64,000 bases of DNA from Pyrocephalus nanus (GCA_038380795.1 CM076259.1:97947739-98011738); one strand, 5' to 3'; positions 12,941-27,239 are shown, counted from the stretch's first letter. Notes: generated from the sequence alone by a model not told the origin. A program made the numbers and translations.

Positions 12941-15900
12941 ACACATTAGCATTTCAAATAATTTAATGTTTAGCTGAATATTTGAAAATTCTAATTACAC
13001 AGGCATGAACATGAGACACTTATTTTTTTATTCCATTACATGTTTGATTAGATTAGATGTTTTGTCTATGTAAGACAAGAAAGAAGAAAAGTTCAGGATA
13101 AGAGTGAGTTCTAGAAAATAGAATTTCCAAAGACCCACTAAAAACTAGATTAAGCAGTTAGTTTTGAGCAGGAGGAGAAAAAAGACAAGTAAGGAGAAGA
13201 GCAGGAAAGCTAAAATATTTCCCCAAAATAAGTGGCTTATTTTGACTGAGAACATTTTTGACTCCTTTTTTTCTGCTCTCAGTTTAACATCTAAATTTAA
13301 AAGCCAGCTGCTAACGGAGGTCTCTGAGCATTCATCCCTTTGGAACTGTACTTGTAAGGATCAGTAGACAGGTCAGTGCTTTCTTCTTGGGATTTGCAAT
13401 ACTGTGGGGGGTTGATATAATTGATTTAATCCCCTAGTTCAGCAGAGTTATATTTTTTAATAAATAATTCTAAAGAAAAGTCTCCTTTCTACACAGAAGA
13501 ATGAAGTATCTACTCACAGATTGTGCCTTCACTAACTGTTCTTTAGAGAGAACTTGTGGCTTGTGTCTGGGTTTATCAACTGATTATGGCTGCCATAAAT
13601 ATCCTCAGCTCTGGGAGAAGAGAGAACTTTCCAGCTAACAGATCTGAAGCTGCGTCCTGGCTCTCTGCAATTGCACATGAGATTGAGATCTAGCAACTAA
13701 TGTTTCAGCCTCCCTTCTCCCCTCTGTATCCACAGAAAGGAAATCCAGCACACGAGGAGTAGATCTGTGATGCCTGTGACCCACTCCCTGGTCTGGCTGC
13801 CTTGGGATCAGGACTTTACTGTGCACCCTGGAACTCGCAGCTACCAGCTCTTCACTTTTTACTACACATCCTGAGATAATTGCTGTTTTACACGAAATTT
13901 CAGCTTCTGGAAGCACATGGGTGTGGAAAAGTCCATGTTTTTGCATAAACTGCAAAGTTTCCACAGAGATGAAAAGGTCCTGTAAATACACTTTAAGTAC
14001 ATCAAAAAAGTAAGCCATTAAAAAGAGTCCAGACTATAAACATTAATTTATGTCAGTAACTTCAGGGCCATATTTTTAATTTTTACATACCTGGAGACTT
14101 CTAGCATGAGAAGCTATTTCTTATAATTATTCACCTATGTAAGTATGTGAGATTAGTCACTTGCTTGGTATTCCCGACAAGCTGACAGTCCCTGAGTTTT
14201 AAGTGTACTTTGTCTTCCAAGCAGTCCCTAGCATCTAGGAAGTACTGAACAAGAATACCAGAAGTGTGCCCTGTGCTTTTCTCCCAACAAGGGCTGTAGT
14301 ACCTCTGCAGAGCCTTCATTAATTTCAATCCTCCTGATCTTTTCTCTCCTATGTATCTATTCTATCATTTCAGTCCCTGCAGCTACCAGTAACTCATCTG
14401 ACTTCTATCATCCTCCCCACAACCACCACCTCCATACAGGAGGGGAATATGTGACAGGAGTATGTGTGTGTAACAGTTACTGCTGTTACTCCCTGCCAAT
14501 TTCATGGTGTTTTAAAACACTTTGTTCCTTGCCCTCCCTTTCTGCAGCCGCGCAGTCTCCTTTCTCCTTCTTGCATATGTCTACAAACAAATGAAGATGG
14601 CAGTATTTCATTGCCATTTACATTTCATGTACTTTGGCACTTACTGGGGCTGATGCTGTAAGCACCAGAGAAGCAGTCAGTTCTGCTGCATTAAGGAAAG
14701 AACAAGATTTTGATGGCTTTCCATACATGACCCTTCCGAGAAGCGTGGTGGATGTTTGAAACACCTAATTTTGGCATTTTCTTCCCAGCACAGTCATGCA
14801 TATTGTGTATCACTGGCTGTAAAAGTACCTTCTACACTACATTTATTTTATAGCCCATTAAAACACAGAGTAACAAGAATGGGCATCCTTACTGAACTGT
14901 TTGAGCTGTATCTTAGATTTCCATAAGCTGCACTGTGACCAATCTTAATTGCAAAGGCATGTTTGCTGTGCTGTCAGATGTCCCTTCGTAGGGTTGAGAC
15001 TCATGCAAAGTCAAAATACCATATACAGTTACAGTATCAGATAACGTTTGTCTTTAAAAAACAGTTCCTTAAAATGATCTGAATGTGCAAATAGTCTTAA
15101 AATGTTATTTATATAACTTCTTAATATTATATGTTAATTTTGTACAGTTATGGAACATTGCAGTGATTTTAGATAACTGAAAATTAGTGATCTTCACCTA
15201 AGGCCATTAAAACATGAAGATTCAGTATTTTGCTCTGAAAGAGAACTGTATCGACCCATAGATTATACACAGATTATTATATTTAGGATATTTTCAAATC
15301 CTGGATATAATAATCTATATTCCTGGATACATATCCTGGATAAAGAACAAAATCTTAGAATAAGTTTCCTATCCAATGAATACAAACATAAAACCATATA
15401 TATTGTTATGGCTTCACACAGTCTCTTGATAACTTCTGCATTTCCTGACTATGAAAATGGAAGGTAACTATAAAAAGTGAGTAGCCTTAGAAAAACTGAA
15501 GTTCCCATGCTCTAGCTCCTTGAACTGTCATTTTCAATCTGGAAAGCCTGGAATTTTGTTTCCATGCAAGGTATTGGGTTTTTTTAAGTCAAGAATGATC
15601 AGAATTTTGTTAAACTTTTGTTAAGAACATCAGTTTATATTAATGCTTTACAAGACAACAAGAACCTGATGGCTCCTTTCTGAAATTAATTTATCTTTCC
15701 AGTTTCACTAGGCCAGTACTGAATGGCAGCTCTTAAAAGTGGCCTGACTTGAAAGTCTTAAAGGTCATTAAACATGATCAATGCTTGCAATACGTTTACC
15801 CAGATTTTCTCTTGTCAGTATCTTCCTCTAGTACTTTCCCCTATTTTATTCCCATACAGACCATGGTACCGCTTTAGCTACCACTTGACAGTAGGTACCA

Positions 15901-16128
15901 GAAGCAGAATTTGAGCTCTGCCCTCTCTCTTTACTCCACATAGGGGAACACAGAAAAAACCTGAACATTTAAATTTCAGAAGGAGAAATTTGCTCACAGA
16001 CTTTCTAAAGTGCTGCAACCTCATTTCACATCCACACCTGGAACTTCCTTTGTTGTGTAAAACCACAATGCCAGATTAGGAGCTCTGGCCATCTTGTAAA
16101 ATTGATCCAATTGATGTCGACCAGAATT

Positions 16129-16168
16129 CCTGAGAGAGTGAATTGTAACCTGAGAGAGTGAATTGTAA
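16129..16168 (+). repeat. Perfect tandem duplication of 20 bp
   Basis: The unit cctgagagagtgaattgtaa occurs twice with no gap and no mismatch. It looks like a recent replication-slippage or repair duplication. Confidence 0.95.
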
Positions 16169-16919
16169 AAAGTCTGAAGAAAATGTGCTCTCACACTATG
16201 ATGAGTACATGTGAAAATCAGTAGCAGATAACCTTATTCAAAATATCTTCCTTCTTCCCACCTAATCTACTGCTGTTCTATTAGGTGAACCAAATTACGT
16301 TTCCAGAAATGTTCTAGGTAAGCCATAATTTCCTAAACATTTGCACCTGCCTTTCCTTATCTTTTTTTTTTTTTGTCAGTTGCTAATTTTCATTGTTATC
16401 TATTAAAAACTGATCTTAGAAACACTAGGGTTGTTATTTAAAGAAGCACAATAGTTGCTGTGCATTTGCTCTGTGGAATAGTTTCACGCATGTTAACTCA
16501 GTAAAGGCAAACTGCTCTCAAAAAGCAAAAGCAAGGCTAAATGTTTCCTGACTTACCAATGCAGAGCTAGTTCAGGATCTTGACATTCCATGCGTGCTTT
16601 GGAACTGTTTTTACAATATCCAGTGTAAAGTTAAAAGAATGCTTACTGTCCATTTAGCATGGTCTGACAACTATACAACACAAATATTCCTATAATCTTG
16701 GGAAAAATCTGAGTAGATGAAATCACAGACATGTAATTGAAAAGGACAGTTAAGGATAGTGTTTCATTTTGACTCTGCATGCCTATAAAATGATATGATC
16801 CAGGGACTAGGGTTTAAGTTGGAAAAATTAATGCCAAAAATTAGAGGAAGGCAACTCAGGACTGATCACATTTTTAAGCGGCTGTCTAGCTCACACTGAA
16901 ATCATGATCATGTTGCAGT

Positions 16920-17015
16920 AATGATTGCGTGAGGCTTGTGCCCTGATTGAATTGGGAGGTCAGACTAGATGATCATAGTGGTCTCTTCTGGCCTTTAAAT
17001 CTATCAGTCTATGAA
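16920..17015 (+). mobile_element. Old CR1-type LINE 3' end
   Basis: The sequence gaggtcagactagatgatcatagtggtctcttctggccttt, with a final repeat of the tctatcagtctatg type, is the hallmark of a CR1-family 3' end. The 'gtggtctcttctggcc' wording and terminal repeats differ from the other copies here and resemble older CR1 subfamilies known from turtles and crocodilians as well as birds. The 5' boundary is uncertain and may extend to about 16870. No coding content remains. Confidence 0.65.
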
Positions 17016-20000
17016 AACCAAATGTGAACCCATGCCCTTTGCCAAATTAACAGTCTCACGCAAAGCACTGCTTGTCTAAAATTGGAAGGTAGCACAAACA
17101 GATAGTTCTAAGCTACTATATGGGTTGGAAATACTGTCAAAATAAATTAATGTAAGATTCTAAAGAAGAAAAATGCTGAGTTGTGTGCTCCTGCCTTACG
17201 TCACCGCAGATAAAACAGTAACATCCCTGACATTGTCTTCTCAGAAGCATTTTTCTGCTCCATAAAACTGCCTATTCAAAAGGCCACAAAATAAAACATA
17301 GCTATCAGCTACAATGAGATTTTAAATTCCATTTGAAGTAAAGCGTCTGTATTTTTCAGATTAAAAATATTATTATTCCTGCCAATGGTAAATGTAAGTA
17401 CTCATTTGAATTTTCTGCTCACTGCTTACTGGAAAGATGTGAGAACTGGTCTACTGAAACTGCAGCATATGTTAAGACACACACTGTGGGATAGTATATG
17501 TAACAACAGCCTTGATCACCATTTACATTGAATACACCATGATCAAAGCTTTTCAGCAGCAAACACTGACTGCAGTTTGCATTTTACTTGACCCTGGTGT
17601 AGAACTGACCAGAGTAAGGCATATTTTGAGACTACCTCCTGGTTTAAAGAAGCAAACAACTTTGCATACTGGAAATTAAATTTAGTAATAATATAGGTTT
17701 CTTGAGCACCACAGCCACCTTTCTATCACCTTTTTACAAATGGTCAAATTTAAACAGAGTTTATATATTTTCCGATCGAGCTGGTTAAGAGTGTATAAAC
17801 AAAACCCACACAGTAACACTGCAGTAAAACAGAGATGTGAAATAAAACACCATAAAGCAGAAGTGTGATTACATCCTAACTTACTCATGCTAGCAAGGTA
17901 ACCAGAGTGGTGTTGATATGGCAGATCAGTCTTTAGTATATGCAGGCTGGCTAGAGATCATAAATATATCCCGTCACTCAGTCCATTCAACCACATCTTC
18001 ACTGAGACTGTTTTTCCTTCTAGTTTGAAGGCTTTATGCTTGCATGTGCTTCAGTTACATTTCCACCTTGTTGTGGTGACAAACCCCATGAACCCCATGA
18101 ACTAGTCCTGTTGCCCTCAGGACTTGTGTCTATCCTGTTAAAAAAGTTGCCAATCAAATCCAGAATAACTGCCAAAATTTCAAACATGGTTTTCAACCAG
18201 GTTATGGGTATATGTGAATTTAATGTTTCCTTTGGTGTTCTTTATTTAAATGGGCATGCCGAGTGCACGTGGAAAAACTTGAGCTAATTTTTATTCTATG
18301 TAATTGTCCTGAAACAGGTGTTTACTCTTCTGCAGGATACATGTGATTGAAATACATGTATTTCTCCAGCCATGAAATGGTAACATTCACAGCTGGTAGG
18401 AATGATTGACCTTAACTCTCAAATGTACAGAGCTTGACAACTGCACTCCACATTTCTATGTGCAAAGAAATAACAGCTTTGGTGTTACACTCCTGGAGAC
18501 TAAGATATTTATATTAAGTGATTATAGTATATCAGAAGAAAAGACCCAGGAGATATGAAATTGTTAATTAATTGTCCAGGACTGTTTTTATTAAAAGTGC
18601 AATGGAAATATCTGCATTTGAAGCTACTATGACTTCAGTGATGTTAACCAAGTTGTGTCTATTTTTATATTTCATAGGAATGTCACTTATTTTTTTATTA
18701 ACCTCTTATTAACATTGTGGAAACTAAAGGAAATCCAAGCATTTTACATTCTTGACCACATAAAATCTGAGAAGGCAATATTTTAGGAAAAACCTCCAAT
18801 TGCACTCTTGTGTCTCTGGAAAGCCATGCCCTCAAATATACCAATGGTGCTTGCCACTTGCAGCCACAGCGCTGCCCTTTGATTTAACTATATCATCAGT
18901 CTTGTGAGTTGCTCTTTAGCCTTCCTTCACTGTTCTTCTCTCCTCCTTGGAGCACAAGAGACATTTCATAACTGGGGCCTTTGAGGAAAAAGAACAGGAC
19001 AAGAGATACACGTATAGTACACTATAGTAAAAGTTTTCCACTTATGTGTACTATAAGGCTTCAGAAAGAAACAATATATATTCTTAAAAACTATTCTGCC
19101 CATAATAGGTACCATGACTACCAAGAATACAGGCCAACAAAACTTAAACTGCTTAGTTATTTTCATTGTTGTAGTGGAAGGACATAAAGAAATGAAATGA
19201 AAATAACACTTTCTTTTAAAAAGGCATTCAAATGTTACAAGAACTTTGTTCTAGTTTAGAAAGAGAAAAACTGACTATATAGGACAAGCTTTTTTTTAGA
19301 GATTCCCATTTCAATTAAGCCATTAGAAGGTATTCAAACCTTAACTTGGCTGGGATACAGGGGATTGTTTCAATAGTATTTTTAATCAGAGAAGGACCAG
19401 AGTAATAATCAGGAATGAAGGATTAAGAAAGAATATGTTTTGCATCTGACAAATTAAAAGTCAAAATGCATCTTGAACTGATATGTGAGTTAATAAAGGT
19501 TTGAAAAAGTGTAGATACACAGGAGGCCAAATATATTTGATTTTTTTTCCCCTTCAATGCAGGAGTCAAACTGGAAGTTGAAATGTTAAAGGAACACAAC
19601 AAATACCAAACACCTTGCATTTAAAGCATGCCATTAAAGACTTATTGTGGAGAGATAGAGAGTTTATAAGCTGCTGTTGTTCCCCATGGACTAATCCAGT
19701 GCAATGAAGGGGGTTAAGGAAAACTTGAACTATTGCACAGCTGTCCTGCCGCATCCTACATCTAATTCCAACCTCCCAGGACATGGAATATACTTAAAGC
19801 CAGGAATTCAACATGAGCTCCTGCTCATGAGATGCATACTGTAACCTTGCACAAGCAAGATCTGGGAAGTATTCATTCCAAAACCTGAAATTCTATGTTT
19901 TTCACAAAGCTAATGACAGATATCTATATGAAAAGAAAGCAAAAAGATTATCTAAAGAACCACAATTTATGCAGTGCTATTGAAGTTCTGGTTTCTACAG

Positions 20001-21548
20001 ACATCTGCCTAAATATTTCTGAAAGCTTGTATTTATTTAAGAGGTTTTATTGTGGAAAAAAATCTGGTTTTAATCAATCAATACACATTACTGCATTTTG
20101 TAGTTGAAAAATTCTATCTTATCTAAGCAGATATGTGTAAAAACAATTCAGTATTATGCAAAACTGGCAGGTTAGAAAGGACAGCTAGACAGGGGAGGAG
20201 TAGAGAAGGTCAACATGGTGATTTGGTCTGTATAAGGTAACAGACTGGTGGAGCTGCCACAAACCCAATTCAGTTCTTTCTGCTGGCCTGTAATAAAGCT
20301 GACACTTTAGGGCAGCTGCACCCATCTGCATTCATGTTTCTCAGCAGAGCAAACAGATCTCTGTAGCTTGCTCTCCTGAGGATATTAACTGTCCATCCAG
20401 AGAATGAAGGTGTGAGCCCCTCTCCCTCGCAGTTCCACTACAGGTAGGAAACAGGTGCATCTGTGAACACAGTGTATTCCTAGCTGTTGCCCTGGTGGCG
20501 TATTAGGAGCTGTACAGGCACCATCAGTAAGCCCAAGTGAAGCCAGAGAACAGCAACTCTTTTGGAAAATGCTGATCCCACTGTCCAATGGCATGGTTCA
20601 TGAAGCAAGTGTCAACTACCAGTCAACCACAAAACCCAATTCTGACACAGGGGGAATTATACTAAGGCAAGCACTGCTTACAATTGCATTTTATGGGGGG
20701 TTGTTTTTTGTGTTTATAAACTCTCCAAAATTTTGCCAGGAAGTACACCATGAGCTAATTCTTCCACTCTGTAGCACTCTTGTTTTGCATCACTGAAGTC
20801 CCCACTGAAGTGGCTCTGCCTTTTTCTTGCAGTGAACAGGCTCCAGTTGGGAGGAGTTATCTTAAAAAAGTTGGCATCTGTCCAGTTTAGTGCTCATTCT
20901 GTCACATGGTCACTGCCTTGCTGCCCATGGTTAGAGCTTGGTCTAGGCAGAAGAGGGAATCTCCCTATGTTTTCTTCTCCTCATTTGCTCATTTCCTATT
21001 CAGTAAACTAAACCCATCTACTAGACTGAGTAAATGCCCTGAAATAAGTTCGTTATGGGGAACTTGATTTCCCCTTCAGTCTTCAAGTTTAGATACAAGT
21101 TTAAGTATTTTTTGGAAAAGAAGGCTTAAACATTCATCTAAAATACTTGTCAACCTGGCCTGATAATATAATTTATCAATATTTTCCTGTACAAAACTTT
21201 TGAGCAAGGATCAGATCTCATATTAAGGAGTTACTAAAATAATCAACCTTGACTCAGATTCCAGCTACAGAGCCAGTATTATATTTCAACCTTTGACTTT
21301 ATAAGTTCCTATGGAAAAAATAGATAATGTTAAATAATCGTCATATAATCACATATTTAGGGATTTATTAAAACAATGTGATGGTAGTGAGCTGAGCTTA
21401 AACTAAATAGTGAGTATAAATTGCAAGGTACAGATCATGACTTGGAAGCAGATTTTATTTCACATTTCTGTCATAGTTAGGTGAAGTTTCTGTTCTGACC
21501 TGCCAATATTTCACCAGAGATAACTCAAGATTTCAAATTCACTAACAG

Positions 21549-21560
21549 CAACAACAACAA

Positions 21561-21592
<32 letters not shown>

Positions 21593-21600
21593 AACAAAAC
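21549..21600. repeat. CAA repeat with 30-nt poly(A)
   Basis: CAACAACAACAACAAC precedes 30 uninterrupted A (21562-21591), then acaacaaaac and two aaacctaa-like units. A simple-sequence tract, prone to length variation. Confidence 0.9.
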
Positions 21601-22957
21601 CTAACCAAACCTAAAAGAGACAAAACACAAACCAAAACAGCAACAAACTCCCCACAAATTTTAGCTCGAATACTAAAAGGTCTGAGTATACTTTAAATAC
21701 TGATACACTGGAAAATGAACCATGACTAGTACAGGACTTAATTTTTGCCTTGTATTTTGCAACTGATAAATGAAAAAAAAGCATACCAAGAAGATAGTCA
21801 TCAGTCAGAAGTACCATCCTCTCCCATTTAATGTAAAACACCAAAAGCTTTTCCTTCCCTTACCTCAGCAGTGTATCCAACTCCATTCCCAGACATCCTA
21901 ATCTCCCTCACTACTCTTACTTACAAAACATGTTCATAATTTGCCCCTTTTTTTTCTAGTCATGCTGACCTGTTCAGCTGCTGCTACAACGTGCCCCTCA
22001 CTTCCTGCTAGATTTTGTGAACCTGAGTTGAACTCAGTTGCTGGCTCTTGCTTTGCTAGCAGTGCATGGTGCCAAGATTTTCTGTGAGGAAGATCTGAAA
22101 GCAACTTAGATGCTCAAGAAAATGCTCAGGGATGTATGCTACAGCCAGAGGAGCACCCAAAGAAATAACTTCTGTTCTTCCCCTGCTAAGACACTATTTT
22201 TCAGTCCCTACTGGAGTGCGCATTCACAAAGACTAAAATGCAAATAGTCAATTCAATGACACATTATTTTTTAACAGCCCTCGACAATATATTTGCAATA
22301 ATTGAAAAAAACAACAAGCAAAAGCAAACATCCCATGTGGAAGTCACGGCACACTTGGGTATTTCACTTATTTCAACACTGCAGATGATCACAGATGTGT
22401 TTTATTTTACTCATATGAACTAATCAATTAGTATGAACTACAAATTATTCATGCAAGTATGAACAATTGGATGAGAATACTTCTAAGTAGTGAATTTTAG
22501 CTCAGGAAACCATGATTGCAAGAGCTTTTTATTTTTACTATGTTCCTATGGCAATAAATCACTTGCAGTACGCCAAACAATAAACATAACTCAAATCACT
22601 TCATCAGTAGTTGAGATCATCAATAGTTGAGGTCCCATATATACCGAACACTATTTTCTATTTTTTTTTATATTTCTGATTACACACAGTTTGAAAGGTA
22701 AAACTGGGGTAAAACTTCTGTCGGTTAAGAATCAGTGGATTGTGACAAAATGTTCCTAGTACCACCACAGAATTCTGGTCTCACAAGACATTTAAAAGAT
22801 ACATTAAAATATAAAAATTCTGCTGTAGTTTGCAAGATGATATATCACGTCATATGAAATCAAAGGACATTTTTGGGAAAAAAGTGAAAATAGAAGTCCA
22901 GATATGTGCACCTGTAAGATTTTAAACTCACATTGTTAAAGCACAGGCTTATCTATC

Positions 22958-23690
22958 CCTGGTTGGGCGCAAAGACCAGGGAACAAGAGGCTGGAGCGCA
23001 GCGCTGCAGAAAGGCACCTGGGGGTCCTGGTTGATGGCAAGTTGAGTACGAATCAGCAGTGCCCTGGCAGCCAGGAGGGCAAATCATGTCCTGGGGGGCA
23101 TCAGGCAAAGCATTGCCAGCTGGTCAAGGGAGGGGATTGTCCTGCTCTGCTCTGCACTGGGGTGGCCTCACCTTGGATATTGTGTGCAGTTTTGGGCACA
23201 GCCATATAAGGAAGATATTAAGCTATTGGAGAGTGTCCAAAGGAGGGTAACGAAAATGGTGAAGGGCCTTGAGGGGAAGCCACATGAGGAGCGACTGAGG
23301 GCACTTGGTTTGTTCAACCTCGAGAAGAGAAGGCTGAGGGGAGACCTCATTGCAGTTACAACTTCCTAGTGAGGGCAAGAGGAGGGGCAAGCACTGATCT
23401 CCTCTCTGTGGTGACCATTGATAGGACCGAGGGAATGGCCTGAAATTGTGTCAGGGGAGGTTAAGGTTGGATATTAGAAAAAGGTTCTTCACCCAGAGGG
23501 TGGCTGGGCACTGGAACAGGCTCCCTTAGGAAGTGGTCACAGCACCAAGCCTGACAGAGTTCAAAAAGTGTTTGGACAATGCTCTCAGGCACCTAGTGTG
23601 ACTGTTGGGATGTCATGCACAGGACACTGAGTTGGCCTTGATGATCCTGATAGGTCCCTTCCAACTCAGCATATTCTATGATTATATGAT
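22958..23690 (+). mobile_element. CR1 LINE, 5'-truncated, including the end of ORF2
   Basis: This is the longest plus-strand CR1 here, about 730 bp. It covers the C-terminal part of the reverse transcriptase ORF and the 3' UTR, ending in attctatgattatatgat. One frame at 23184-23369 still reads the typical CR1 ORF2 tail ([20 protein letters not shown], then [28 protein letters not shown]). Upstream (22961-23180) the frame is disrupted. A gap relative to the usual CR1 follows 'gacctcattgcagttacaacttcctagtga'. The 3' portion (caagcctgacagagttcaaa, ggcacctagtgtgactgttggg) matches the same subfamily as the copy at 52950-53093. It is inactive. Confidence 0.92.
23184..23369 (+). pseudogene. CR1 ORF2 (endonuclease/reverse transcriptase) C-terminal remnant
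   Basis: Sixty-one codons match the extreme C-terminus of the CR1 ORF2 polyprotein: an ELLE-type 'QRR.TKM' segment followed by '[22 protein letters not shown]'. The reverse transcriptase catalytic core and endonuclease are absent because the element is 5'-truncated, so no function is expected. It lies within the CR1 copy at 22958-23690. Confidence 0.85.
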
Positions 23691-24681
23691 CTTCTAAAGA
23701 TTTACAAAGAATCTAAGATCCTTTCATCTTATCTAGTCCAGCATATCTAAACTAAGGATGCAGAACTGAGTTTATCTACATAGCCTGCTGATCATCGCAT
23801 CAGGTGAGCTAACAGTAGCAAAATGTAGAATCAGCCTGCCTGAACCATCCCATACAGCTTTGCCTACATTTCTGTAGCCATTTAATATGACAGGCATTCA
23901 GGTAATGAAAAATAAATGACCTCACATTTTGGTGAAAAGACTAGCAATTTAGATAGATGTGCAAATCCAATTATTCCTGGAGAAAGAGAGAGGGAGATCT
24001 TAACATTTCATTTGACACATTTACATAATGGGATCAATTTATACAGACTTCCTCCAGACAAATTATTAATTTGATTTATGACAGCCTTTGAAGTTTTCCT
24101 TACTATCAAGGCTAGCAAACTTTTTCTGCTGAAAACACGAGACAATGCTGATTATATAAGTATGTTTTTCATGGCACTTTGGAAAGATAAAAAACTTTAA
24201 AGGATATGGAAGTCTTAATTTGAGGCCTTCAATTAATTCAGTTTGATTTTGATCTCAGACAAAGTTTTCTTTGGAGAAAAGACATGGACTTGATTTATCC
24301 AGTGCATTACTTTGGGTCTAAATTTTCTATATCCATTGTTTCTGAGAGCTGGGCCTAAAGACTTTATGAGAAATACCTTCTCTTTTGCCATATAAAACAT
24401 ACACCAAGAAGCACGCATTTACATAGGTACTCATACGTGCTCTGTAATATAAGAAACAAAAGTTATGCAATGTGCAAGTGGTGTAGAGGGAGAGCACTGA
24501 GTATTCTCTGGTGTTTCTGTGCATGGCCAACAATAGCATTTTGAGGTCACACTATACTGATTGAGTCCTGACTTCATACAAAGCAACTTTTAAAACACCC
24601 CATGCATATTTAGATCTTAAATTTCCTTTTTATTTTCATTGACTGAAGAGTTATATCCCTTCTCCCCACAGAAATAAAGAC

Positions 24682-25020
24682 TCAGGGGGCCTCATCACAG
24701 TATTCCTGTACTTAAAGGGCACCTACAAAGCATAGCATCTCTTCACAAGCAGCCACATGCAGCAGACAATGAGCAATGGGTACAAGTTGCACAGTGAGAC
24801 GTTTCACCTCAGTGTAAGAGAGACATTTTTTACAGTGGAAACTTTCATTTACTACAAGAGCCTCCCCAAGGACATGGGAGAGTCCTAATCACTGGGGGTC
24901 TTCAAGATGCAATTGGACAGATAGTGTACATAACTTCATCTAGGCTCCCTTCTACATGCAAGGTTGAAACAGATCATCATTCGAGGTCCCTTCCAAACTG
25001 CAGGGTTCTATGGCTGATGA
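24682..25020 (+). mobile_element. CR1 LINE, 3' end fragment
   Basis: The recognisable CR1 order is gcctcatcacagtattcctgtacttaaagggc, gagcaatgggtacaagttgcac, agcctccccaaggacatgg, tcttcaagatgcaattggacag, cttcatctaggctcccttct, ggtcccttccaaactg, finishing with gttctatggctgatga. The terminal 8-base repeats are decayed. It belongs to the CR1 group with the 'fragment to aggctccctt' 3' UTR, unlike the copies at 22958 and 52950. It is 5'-truncated and non-coding. Confidence 0.85.
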
Positions 25021-27059
25021 TTTATTAACCATTTTTATTAGTTAAAGGGCTGCACCTATAACTGAGTTATTCTTTTAAGTATGGCTCTGTGTACATGTGT
25101 GTATGCATGGGTGCACATGCACATGGGTGAGTTTTAGCAAATATTCCAGTCAAACCAACCTACAGGTTAGCTTGGCCTCTTATTCTAGCTCACTGAGCTC
25201 CATGGCTGTATTTTGAGCTGATTTGCTCAGTTTGAGACTATTTCAATTACACAACTCTTTCCTGATTTTGAATACTAGAGAGTCATTAACAGTGAAAAGT
25301 GAGTTATGTACAGGAGAGGAGAACTGAAATCCCACTAATTCCTACTGGCCTGGCCCACTCTTTCCTGTATCTCCAGAAGTCTGGAAGGCAAATCCTGGCA
25401 ACACTTGTCAACCCTCAGGATATCAGGCTCTGCAAGACTGAGGGCCTTCTATTCCTCAGTTCTGCACACGAGCCTGTTTGCTCTGTGCATGCACATGCAA
25501 CTCTGTGAGATGGCCAAGACAGTAATCGTGCAAATAGCTGAGGAGGTGCCAGGAGAACTACACCATATATTGCCTGTGCAACTGTGTCGAGAGAGGCTAT
25601 GTTTTCCAAATTGTTCTTACATTGTGACAGGAAAAGCAAGTTGGTTTTGGTAAACCTTTCACTTTGTTGTAACTGTTCATGCAGGAGATGGGAATTACAT
25701 TTTGGAAGTTGCATATTATAGATAATATTGAATATTGAAATGACAACTCCATTAACTTTCATTTTTTTCATTTGTTTCTGCCGGAGTGGTTTCTACTGCA
25801 CACACAGTGTAAAACTAGCTTTTATTCAGGATTTTTTTAATTAATAGGGAAGTTATTTTACTTTATAATTCAGTATCTCAGGGGTCTTTTTGGTTTTGTA
25901 GTAATGCATTTGTTCCCAAAGCTAACAGCAACTCAATTCTTCCAATGTCTTTGTTTCCATAGTAACCACCTTATTTTGACTGAAAGAAACAAATGACACA
26001 CCAAATACATGAGGCCTTAAAGTGCTTTAAATTACTCATTCAAATAATTAAAAAAATTGATAAAAGCAATTTTCTTAATAGAGATAAAACAGTAATAATG
26101 CATACTTTGTACTTTCCCTATATGAATTTCAATTACTTTTACAAGAGAAAAACTTTATGATCCTTCTTTTACAAATTATTCTGTTTCCCTAAGATAAAAT
26201 GCCTTTAGTTAAAAATGCTGAGTTAATGGGCTTTAAAAGAGATTTACCAGAAGCCAGTAAAGCTAAGAAGATCCCTCCCACCATGGATACCATTTTCTGG
26301 TAACATATATTTGTTCAGGCAAGTTATTTGGGCGCTCAAGATAATGATTATTACTTTGTTGTCAGAGTGGTATCAATTATTTCTCAAACAACATATACAT
26401 GATTACTGATGACAGCAAAAGCAATGCCTCAAAGAAGCCTAGGTTTGGCATAACCACTGGCACGTTGCCCTTGCCACAGTCCAGTGATCAAAATGAAAAC
26501 TTACTGGATCAACATTCCCAATTCCAACTTTTAAAACTAGCACCTCAGAAACATTTTATAAAAAAATCATCTTGCTGCTGAATGTAATTTTGGAACTGTA
26601 TGTCTGAAAAAAAGAGATTTCAGTACATCCTGATGGGTTTGTCCAGACCTTTAAGGTTGTCCACTCCCATTACTAAACATGTGCTGTGGTATGTCTCCAG
26701 TGCATGACATTAGCTCCTGGGCGCTTTTCAAAGTAAACAGAAGTCTGATTTGTTTCATCTGGCAGAGTTCCCTAGAGGTAACCTCAGAAACATCTTAGGT
26801 ACAAATGAAATTTGTACATTAAAAATGCTTCTGTGACTCAGGGTCAAACAACAAGCCCAAAAAATCAAATGTGAATGAAAGAAAAGAGAATCACAGTAAA
26901 AGCAACAGATGTAATAGCACAACTTGTTGATTTTCTTTAAGGAAACACTGTATTTGGAGATACAGCGTTAACTCTGACAATTGCAGAAAAGGCCCTACAG
27001 ATCCTGTGGACAACGAGCTGATCATGCAGTCTCACAGCAAAAGTGGCTGTTGTCACCTT

Positions 27060-27239
27060 GTAAGTGTTCAAACACTGAAGAGGTTGCCCAAAAAGGTTGC
27101 TCAAAGGGACTGTGGGGTTCTGTCCTTGAAGACAGTCAAAATAGTTTGTCCCTAAGCAACTTGCTCTCATTGTGCAAGGGGCTGACTAGATACTTCCAGA
27201 GATCTCTTCCAAACTAAATTATTCTGTAATTCTGTAATT
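27060..27239 (+). mobile_element. CR1 LINE, diverged 3' end fragment
   Basis: The sequence contains gaagaggttgcccaaaaaggttgc, actgtggggttctgtccttgaagacagtcaaaa, gcaacttgctct, ctgactagatacttccagagatctcttccaa, and two terminal units attctgtaattctgtaatt. This is the CR1 group with the 'ttctgtgat' tail, here altered to ttctgtaat. The 5' boundary is approximate. Confidence 0.8.

Larger units (their letters stand above)
12941..22957. other. Intronic stretch with no recognised gene
   Basis: This is AT-rich intron sequence with one eroded CR1-type end (16920-17015), a perfect 20-bp tandem duplication (16129-16168) and a CAA/poly(A) tract (21549-21600). I see no splice-flanked coding segment with recognisable protein content on either strand. 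Confidence 0.7.
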
